A stretch of DNA of 64,000 nucleotides, from NCBI GenBank assembly GCA_015680685.1, contig MNCI01006496.1, forward strand, positions 391,978 to 455,977, written 5' to 3'. This document shows positions 56,316 to 64,000 of this stretch, in pieces. Position 1 is the first letter of the stretch. Each line of letters opens with the position of its first letter. A model generated the notes under the pieces. It saw nothing but the letters and a program-made list of their open reading frames with translations. It was not told where the DNA came from and ran no database searches. A program made the position numbers and the translations under genes. The DNA is from Gnetum montanum (taxonomy: Eukaryota > Streptophyta > Gnetopsida > Gnetales > Gnetaceae).

Positions 56316-57725
56316 GGTGAGTTTGCCCTAGTGTCGAGCTAGAAGTTGTCAAGCTAGCTTAGCATGGAAGAGGCATTTGGAAACTTTTCTAACTTTTGAA
56401 GCTACCCCTCCTACTATGCTCTCAAGCATAGCTAGCATAGCATGAACAAGGACTATAATTTTTGCTAGATTTTTCTAAGTGTCCATGCTACACCCTGTCC
56501 CATCCTACTATTCTTACTAGAGTAGTAGGCATAGTAGTAATGGACTTCAATTTTTCACAAGAATTGCTTAATCGCTATGCTACACTCTAGAGCATAGCTA
56601 GCGTAACAATAAGGAACTACCTCCAAAAGCTTCCAGAGCTCAATGTATGCCTTCATTCTAGCTCCATCACTCCTCGAACAAGTATGATTAGTAACTTGTA
56701 TTCTTTTTGTACCCTTGCTTCATGTCCCAAGTACCTATGTTTGATCTCACTAGAGAGAGGGGAGAACGTATTCTTAGAGTGTAGCCTCCAAAATGCACTA
56801 TTTTGAACTATTATTAGGTACTGTATAATCTTGGCACATGCAATCTTGGTAGCGTATCCATAGTCTAGCAGTCTTTTAGCCTCCAATGAAGCATACTAGA
56901 GTGTAGCAGCAATTGCTCCAATAGGAGCATAGCAAAGGTTAGCATAGCCCCACCTACTTGTTTGCCATGTGGCATTCGATTCACACTTCACGTTAACCCT
57001 AAGCCTATAAATACCTTTGCGGTGAGTTTGCCCTAGTGTCGAGCTAGAAGTTGTCAAGCTAGCTTAGCATGGAAGAGGCATTTGGAAACTTTTCTAACTT
57101 TTGAAGCTACCCCTCCTACTATGCTCTCAAGCATAGCTAGCATAGCATGAACAAGGACTATAATTTTTGCTAGATTTTTCTAAGTGTCCATGCTACACCC
57201 TGTCCCATCCTACTATTCTTACTAGAGTAGTAGGCATAGTAGTAATGGACTTCAATTTTTCACAAGAATTGCTTAATCGCTATGCTACACTCTAGAGCAT
57301 AGCTAGCGTAACAATAAGGAACTACCTCCAAAAGCTTCCAGAGCTCAATGTATGCCTTCATTCTAGCTCCATCACTCCTCGAACAAGTATGATTAGTAAC
57401 TTGTATTCTTTTTGTACCCTTGCTTCATGTCCCAAGTACCTATGTTTGATCTCACTAGAGAGAGGGGAGAACATATTCTTAGAGTGTAGCCTCCAAAATG
57501 CACTATTTTGAACTATTATTAGGTACTGTATAATCTTGGCACATGCAATCTTGGTAGCGTATCCATAGTCTAGCAGTCTTTTAGCCTCCAATGAAGCATA
57601 CTAGAGTGTAGCAGCAATTGCTCCAATAGGAGCATAGCAAAGGTTAGCATAGCCCCACCTACTTGTTTGCCATGTGGCATTCGATTCACACTTCACGTTA
57701 ACCCTAAGCCTATAAATACCTTTGC
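56316..57725 (+). repeat. Near-identical 705-bp tandem duplication inside LTR2
   Basis: Copy 1 is 56,316-57,020 and copy 2 is 57,021-57,725. Both start GGTGAGTTTGCCC and end AATACCTTTGC. I see one clear difference (GAGAACGTATTC versus GAGAACATATTC, a CpG change). The repeat covers the distal U3 and the TATA box, so TATAAATA occurs at 57,006-57,013 and 57,711-57,718. Confidence 0.93.
57711..57718 (+). promoter_or_regulatory. Downstream TATA box of LTR2 (a second copy at 57,006)
   Basis: GCCTATAAATACCTTTGCATTCC continues into normal R sequence, so this is the original position; the copy at 57,006-57,013 is the duplicated one and runs into GGTGAGTTTG. Confidence 0.7.
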
Positions 57726-58502
57726 ATTCCACACTCTAGGGGTTGGCAATTTATTCTAGTGGTGGGAATTTGAAGCATTTGGCTAGCAAATCCAAATAGT
57801 AATTGTTGTCTTAGAGCACCACAAGGCACACAAGGCACCTTGAGCACCCCATATACTAGAGCGTATTATCACCTTAGCAACACTTTAGCACCCCACTTAG
57901 CACTTGCAGTGCATTGCAAACTAGCAAGACACCATGGCAGCTAGCCCAGTAGGCACAAACTTTGCAACAGATGTCAATCTTCACCCCGAGACATCCCAGA
58001 GACTCTAGCTATGCTACTATTATGCTTGTCTATACACCATGTACCTCTTCAAAGCACAATTGTAATTGCTACACTCCCTGTCTAGGATAGTACCATTCAT
58101 TCTTTTTTTCTCTCAAACTCCATTGCATTTGGGAATTTCCTCTATTGCATTTTACGCATTTTCTTTAACATTTAGTATCACATTCACACTTTGTCACTAT
58201 TGTCCATGTTTTTGCACACTTGCACCACCATTCTCATGCTAGGAAACACTGCTACGCTCAGGCTTAGTAGGCCTCAATACTACCGAGAATACCATTAGCA
58301 CTCACATTTTTAGTTAACCACGCCAACCCCCAATTTCACCTGATACCCTAGTTATAGCTAGCAAATTCTTTGTTTAATCAACAAGACTATTCAGGGTACT
58401 TTGCCTTTGTTTCCCAACAAGGCCCTTATGTGGAGGCAAGGTCAAGGTTGTGCACCTATGAACCCCTCAACATTCCTAGTCATCGATGTTTTTGTTGCCA
58501 CA

Positions 58503-60615
58503 ATGACAAAGCAAGGTAAGCAAGGTAAGCAAGAGTTCACTATGACTATAAACTAGCACAGAGAGTTTGCTATGACTATAAACTAATACAAAGAGTCTAC
58601 TATGACTATAAACTAGCACAGAGAGTCCACTATGACTTTAAACTAGCACAACACAATTCACTATGACTATAAACTAGCACAACTTGTTCTTGGGCTATGA
58701 CATTAAACTAGCATCTACAGCATAGTCTACTATGACTTTAAACTAGCACCAACCATCCTTGTGTCATGATGTTAAACTAGCACAACATCTACCATTCACT
58801 ACAACATTAGACTAGCATACAACAATTTGCTAGGACTATAAACTAGCACATCACAGTCTGCTAGGACCTTAAACTAGGTTCATGGTCTATTAGAACCTTA
58901 AACTAGCATAACATGTAGTCTACCAAGACCTTAAACTAGGCTCATAGTTCATCACATATATCAACACACATAATTCTGTGGACAAGCAAGCATGAATACT
59001 TCCCATCCTCCATCATCTACCCACACCTCAATGGGCTAGGCGAGGTGGGACATTACAGTTCCAAAATGGAATTCACATTGTCAATAAAAAGCCCCTAGAA
59101 CATTTGTAGAACTATCACCCTTGGCATTTTGCTAATCCTCTAGAGATACCCTTGGGCATCTTGCTGACCTTCCAGAGCTACTACCACCATCACCAATAGT
59201 ATCATCCCCAAGCCATGTCGACAACATCACCGACCTTGGGTGTTTTATTAGTGATTGTGGCTCTCATAGTCAACACCATCCACTGGAATCCTAGTAGTAT
59301 TGTGGCCTAGCCATAGCACTACCATCCTCTAGCCCTTGCCATTTCCTAGGCTTGGAAGTACATCCAACAATGTGGCTCCTTGCCATCTTGCTAGATTTTC
59401 AAGTTCCTATCCTTGGTGTGGAGTCTCGAGCACCTACATCATCATTGCCCCTAACTACTTCATTAGTGTCCCTTGGGTGCTCACGTCTAATGTGGACACT
59501 AGAGCTTTTATAACTTTCTAGCTTTGGCATCTACATTGGCCTTTCTGCTTTGGCACTACAAGCTCTTGCAACTGGTCCAACATTCATGGCACTTGCAACA
59601 CCCCTGCAACTAGTAGTTTTCTCTTATCTTTTATGTTGTGTGGTTTTTTTCTTGTTTCCTCTACATTGTATTTGTAGAACAAAGCCCCAAAGGTGATTTC
59701 TCAAAGGCATGCTTCATTGTAGTGGCAAGGCACCACATTGCTCCAACATGCCTGGTTGGACTCATCAAGCCAATCGAGAGTGCACATCCCTATTATTTTG
59801 TTATAGCCTACTCGCATTTGTCCCTTTTACCTTACATTTTCCTTCCTCCCCTACAAGCTTCTCTGATGTGTATGACACCTTTCTTTCAATCAACTATAGA
59901 ACCCATGATGGATGTAATGCAACTCATCTCATGTGGAGCCTCTGTGGGCTGGTCAAAGCCCAAGTGGATGTAATATAACTCATCCTAGGGAGGAAACACC
60001 TATCCTATAGGTGTGATGCAATTGCCTCTATGCAAAGCCTATCAAGTGGCATGCAATCCACTTAATGATAAGCATCTTACAACTAGCATTTCATAAAGAA
60101 AGAAAAAAGCATAAAAGCAAAAGAGAAAAGAATAAGAAAATCAAAATTAGGGTAAAACATATCCCTAGACAAAATCTAGCAAAGTTGTAATTTCACAATT
60201 GGTCCAACCCTAAATTTGCAATGACCTTCTCATAAGTAGTCTGATGAGAGGGCAACATGTCAAGGGTAAACCATTCTGGTGCTATGGGTAAAGGCTCTCT
60301 CAAAAGCACTCTAACAAGAGGACATATTTTTGGTGACAAGCCACCCTAGTGTCATGATCATAGTTAATTATGTTGACTCTACATCTTGTAGCATGATACA
60401 TCATTTGTATCTCATTCCTCCCCTACTATCTCCAAGCCAATTCCCTATACCTATTGCCTACAGCATGCCATGATCCTTGGCACTCTTAAGCCTACCAAAA
60501 CACCATCCAGTTAGGTACCAATGAGCAATATTGATGTCATGTCTACTATGGTGTCTCAGGTTCTTTAATAACATCTCTTAGACCACTCCATTAAAATTTG
60601 GCAAAGAGGGACTAA
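58503..60615 (+). other. Second copy of T2 3' internal region between LTR2 and LTR3
   Basis: It begins ATGACAAAGCAAGGTAAGCAAG, matching 53,968 onward (AATGACAATGCAAGGTAAGCAAG), and continues to a PPT-like AAAGAGGGACTAA (60,603-60,615) before LTR3. It has no primer-binding site, gag or pol. The open frame at 59,638-59,973 has a broken counterpart in the first copy. Confidence 0.88.
58530..58960 (+). repeat. TAAACTAGC tandem array, tail copy
   Basis: Thirteen units of 28-36 bp, aligned with the 53,989-54,390 array; the first units CTATGACTATAAACTAGCACAGAGAGT are the most regular in the window. Confidence 0.9.
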
Positions 60616-62353
60616 TGAAACACCACCAAATTCAAGCAATAGCACTTCAATGAAAAATTTGTCTAAGTGTCACCAAAAGGCAAATTTTGTTTTCTAAGTA
60701 TTTGGCCCATGACCCCACTACTAGGACTACACTCTAAAGTGTAGCTAGCATAGCATGCAACACAACCAAATTTGCAAAATTTTCTAAGTGTCAAATAGTA
60801 GCTACAAAAGGTTTTCTAAGTGTCTTACTATGCTCTCTAGTGTAGCAAGTGTAGCAACACTCTATTGAAAAATTTGCACTAGTTTCAAGCTAGAAGTTTT
60901 CAGGCTAGCTTAGCATGGAAGAGGCATTTGGCAGATTTTCTAACTCCTGAAGCTGCCCCTCCTACTATGCTCTCAAGCATAGCTGGCATAGTAAGAACAA
61001 GGACTATAATTTTTGCCAAATTTTTCTAAGTTTCCATGGTATTCCTTGTACCGTCTTGCTATGCTCTGTAGCATAACAAGCATAGTACCAATGGACTTCA
61101 ATTTTTTGCAAAATTTTCCTAGCTGCTAAGCTATGCTCTAGAGTGTAGCTAGCATAGCAACATGGAACTACCTCCAAAATCTTCCAGAGCTTAGCACAAG
61201 CCTTCATTCTAGCTGTAGCATTCTTTTGGCAAGTAGGATCAGTAACTTGCACTCTTTTTGTACCCCCCTCCATGTCCCAAAATTGTACCTACATCTAAGC
61301 CCACTCGAAAGAGGCAAGAACATATTCCTGGAGCATAGCCTTCAAATTACACTATTTTGTGCTATTTGCAGATACATTTTGATCTTGGCACATGTAGTCT
61401 TGGTAGCATAGCCATGGCCTAGTAGTCTCTCATGATCTAATGGAGCATACTAGAGTGTAGTACTAATTGCTCCAGTGGGAGCATAGTAGATGTCAACATA
61501 GCCCCACCTACCCCCTTTGTAATGTGACACTCAATCCACACTTCATGCTAATCCTAAGCCTATAAATAGCCCCACATTCCACACTCTAGGGGTTGTCAAC
61601 TCATTCTAGTACTAGGCATTTGAAGCATTTGGCTAGCAAATCCAAATAGTAGTTTGGATTTTAGAGCACCACTTGGCACCTGAGGCACCTTTAGAACCTT
61701 GTATACTTGAGTGTATCAACACCTTGGAAACACCTTTGCATCCCACTTAGCACTTGCAACACATTGCAAACCTGTAGGACACTACAACAGCCAACCTAGT
61801 AAGCACAAACTTTGTAGAGTATGTCAGTCTTCACCTCGGGACACTCCAAAGACTTTGGCTACACTACTACTACCCCTAGTTGTACACCATGTACCTCTTC
61901 AAGGCACAACTATAATTATTATGCTTCCCATATGGGTGATACCATTCTTTCTTTCTTTCTCTCAAACTCCATTTCATTTTTGGCATTTCATCTGTTGCAT
62001 TTTAAGCATTTTTTATGACATTCAGTACCACATTCACACTTTTTCACTATTGTACATGTTTTTGCAAACTTGCACCACCATTCTTGTGCTAGGAAGCCCT
62101 GCTAGGCTCAGGCTTAGCTAGCCTCAATACTACCAAGAACACCATCAACACTCACATTTTTGGCTAACCATGCCACACCTTGGTTGCACTCGATACCCTA
62201 ATTGTAGTTAGTAAAGTCCCTATTTGATCAACAACAACATTCAAGGCACTCTACCTCTATTTCCTAGCAAAGGCCCTCTTGTGGAGGCAAGGTCAAGGTT
62301 GTGCATCTGCAAACCCCTTAGCATTCTAGCAGCTGACGTTTTTGGATGCTACA
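60616..62353 (+). mobile_element. LTR3 of T2 (1,738 bp)
   Basis: TGAAACACCACC ... GGATGCTACA, followed by the AACTA duplication. U3 palindromes include CTACACTCTAAAGTGTAG (60,728-60,745) and GCTATGCTCTAGAGTGTAGC (~61,131). TATA box at 61,561-61,568. Confidence 0.92.
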
Positions 62354-62358
62354 AACTA
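62354..62358. repeat. Target-site duplication of T2, right copy (AACTA)
   Basis: It matches 37,721-37,725 exactly and lies between the terminal CA of LTR3 and the resumed chromovirus RT. Confidence 0.9.
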
Positions 62359-63840
62359 CTTTCTAATGGTTTCTTCAAGGAGTTCATTTTTCCATGTGTT
62401 GTACTAGTATTCCTAGTATTCAAGAAGGACATGTATGATATGATAATTTGTATTAATTTTAAAATTATGTATAGGATAACAATAAATTATAAGTTTGCTA
62501 TTCCTAGAATGGATGACATTCTTGATATTTTGGTAAATGAAGAGATTTTCTAAAAGATTGAGTTCAATAGTGGATACCATCAAATTAGCATTAGACTTGA
62601 GGATGTAGGAAAAATAACATTTAAAATATCTATGAATTTTACAATTGTTTACTCATGTCATTTTGGCTAACTAATGCTCTAACCACATTGATGTATCTTA
62701 TTCTTTAGATCTTATTCAATACCATTTCATGAAAAGGAAAATTGGTTCTTTAGGTCATGTTGTATTCAAAAATCAAATTAAAATGAAGCCAAGAAAGATC
62801 ATGACAATTTAGGTATGGTCATCATATAGAGATGTTCAAGTGATGATATTTTTCCTGGTTTAGTTAGTTTTCATATGTGATTTATTAGAATTTTTAGTTC
62901 TATTACATGAGCTATGTTATCTTATTGAAAAATTAATTTAACTTTGTATGGAATAATGAAAAGGAAAAATCATTCCAAGCTTTGAAGAAAAATATTTATA
63001 GTGCTCTAGTTTTGACAATTCCAAAACTTTTCCAATCATTTTTAACTAGAGATAAATACAAGGGGAATTACAATTGGTGATGTTTTTTCACAATAGTATA
63101 GCTCCATTGTATTATTTTCTGAAACATTAATGAATTTAGTATAGTATTTTTGAGAAAGCACTATATGATATACTTCAAGAAATTAAACATTCGAAGCATT
63201 ATTAGGTAGAAGATAAATTTTTTTTATTAATAGTCATAAAGCATTTTAGTTTTTGAATTCTCAAAAGAAAATAAGTGGTAAGAATATAAAATGAATTAAA
63301 AAAACTACAAAAAATTCATTGTTTTTGAATCATAGAACTGACAAATGTAATGTTGTGACACATTATTTTTCAAGATTTCATATTTCTCATTCTTACGTCA
63401 AGGTAATTAGTTTTGACTATTTTGCTAATTTGTATCCTCATGATATTGATTTTAAAGAGGTATGGAAATATTTACATTCTCCATTGTTGCAAAGGCTTCA
63501 TAAATGGAAAGCTAACCCTATCTAGCATGATATTCTTTAAAAATTATTGGAAATCAAGTTTTCTTTCTCTACAACCTATCATTCTTAAATGGATGGATAA
63601 ACTAAATTTGTTAATACATGATTGTTAAAGATATTGATATTCTTATATGAGGATTAGTATTAAAGATTGAAGAATACATTGGCTCCTATGAGTTTTTATT
63701 AAATAATTCTTTTCATATTAGAATTAATAAGATTCCATTTTTTGTAAACTATAATTTCACACACAAAATGATTGATAAAATGAGGAAATTTTATGATTGT
63801 GCCTTTTTGAGTAATTATTTTGTTAAAAAATGAAGAAATT
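62354..63840 (+). pseudogene. Chromovirus RT, RNase H and integrase remnants (right half)
   Basis: RT resumes at the T2 insertion: VLVFLVFKKDMYDMIICINF, YRITINYKFAIPRMDDILDI, KIEFNSGYHQI, then GHVVFKNQIKMKPRKIM and FQALKKNIYSALVLTIPKLF (62,380-63,060). RNase H/connection pieces follow (EKALYDILQEIKH at ~63,150). The 63,319-63,525 frame gives HTDK-like RTDKCNVVTHYFSRFHI and YPHDIDFKEVW, the stretch between RNase H and integrase (N.VADALSR...DxDF.EIW). Integrase is then mostly deleted: within 50 bp comes STTYHS.MDG.TKFVN (~63,567), normally ~200 residues further on. It fades out by 63,840; 63,841-64,000 shows nothing clear. Confidence 0.85.
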
Positions 63841-64000
63841 GCATTAATAAGTGAAAACATAATTGGATATGGAAGCCAATGATGTAATCCAAGTCAAATA
63901 ATTGTAAGATAAACATTAAATATTTTGTATGAATTCATTTAACTAATGAAAGGTAGAGGAATATGTACTTCTACAAGATCATGCTAAGCAGAGTTAGTTG

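Larger units (their letters stand above)
56044..58502 (+). mobile_element. LTR2 of T2, with 705-bp internal duplication
   Basis: TGAAACACCACT ... GTTGCCACA. Without the duplication it would be 1,754 bp, like LTR1 (1,750) and LTR3 (1,738). It is followed not by a primer-binding site but by 3' internal sequence. Confidence 0.9.
37726..62353 (+). mobile_element. T2: 24.6-kb Tat/Ogre-like retrotransposon with three LTRs
   Basis: Order: LTR1 (37,726-39,475), primer-binding site, gag, protease, poly(A)/gap, tandem repeats, 5.3-kb antisense gene, RT, RNase H, second RNase H, integrase, tandem repeats, 3' noncoding, LTR2 (56,044-58,502), a second copy of tandem repeats and 3' noncoding, LTR3 (60,616-62,353). 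The outer ends carry a perfect 5-bp duplication, so LTR1 to LTR3 now behaves as one locus. Two RNase H domains, the size and the pro-RT interruption put it in the Tat lineage, near Ogre. All genes are decayed; the three LTRs differ visibly from each other, so it is old. Confidence 0.92.

Noticed and set aside
56653-57591. Two almost identical 77-codon minus-strand frames
   Set aside because: They arise from the 705-bp duplication inside LTR2 and are not conserved in LTR1 or LTR3.
58530-58960. CRISPR-like regular array
   Set aside because: Units are degenerate along their length, spacers are not unique fixed-size segments, and the DNA is a plant retrotransposon; it is a tandem repeat.

Overview
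This window is transposon-dominated DNA from a seed plant with a large, old, CpG-depleted genome. A gymnosperm is my best guess, inferred from the depth of decay and the nesting and not from any species marker. I see no intact host gene and no rRNA or tRNA gene. Every recognisable coding segment belongs to a mobile element, and almost all carry in-frame stops and frameshifts. There is a 73-base N gap inside a poly(A) tract at 43,793-43,865 and a single N at 27,032, so this is draft assembly.

Layout. 1-~2,820: the 3' end of a Ty3/gypsy element of a Tat/Ogre-like family (T0, + strand), unusually CpG-rich, ending in an LTR. ~2,830-4,925: integrase, chromodomain and probable LTR of a decayed chromovirus. 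4,930-6,800: a tandem satellite of about 133 bp. 7,821-8,880: a second, irregular repeat field built on TCATGCATGA. 8,955-9,889 and 28,974-~30,034: a direct-repeat pair, probably LTRs of an outer element into which T1 (10,199-26,275, minus strand) is inserted. T1 is Tat-like with both LTRs, gag, protease, RT, two RNase H domains and a truncated integrase. 26,824-27,760: an ORF1 remnant of the outer element. 30,240-33,000: a decayed gene with the hallmarks of the DUF7869 (VGHTHEDID) family. 33,781-37,725 and 62,354-63,840: one chromovirus split by T2 (37,726-62,353, + strand), a 24.6-kb Tat-like insertion flanked by the 5-bp target duplication AACTA and containing three LTRs.

The main finding is common to T1 and T2. 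In both, the interval between protease and RT is 4-7 kb long and carries a multi-exon gene on the opposite strand. I can align at least six consecutive exons between the two elements by protein similarity, splice sites and size (275/272, 1046/1047, 219/228, 120/144 and 818/799 bp, plus an upstream exon). Both copies begin with a TATA box followed 3-4 nt later by a perfect dyad TTTACC-N3-GGTAAA whose outermost pair differs between the copies in a compensatory way. The sense RT segment in both restarts at a conserved ATG just after a conserved 3' splice site. The antisense gene therefore seems to sit inside an Ogre-type pro-RT intron.

Three other sequence systems recur. A ~30-bp degenerate tandem repeat ending in TAAACTAGC follows pol and also borders the pro-RT interval. 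Arrays of CpG-containing palindromes (GCGTAGC and its decay forms GCATAGC/GTGTAGC) fill the U3 regions. T2 has a duplicated tail (LTR - 3' noncoding - LTR) without a coding region, and its middle LTR carries a nearly identical 705-bp internal duplication that doubles the TATA box.
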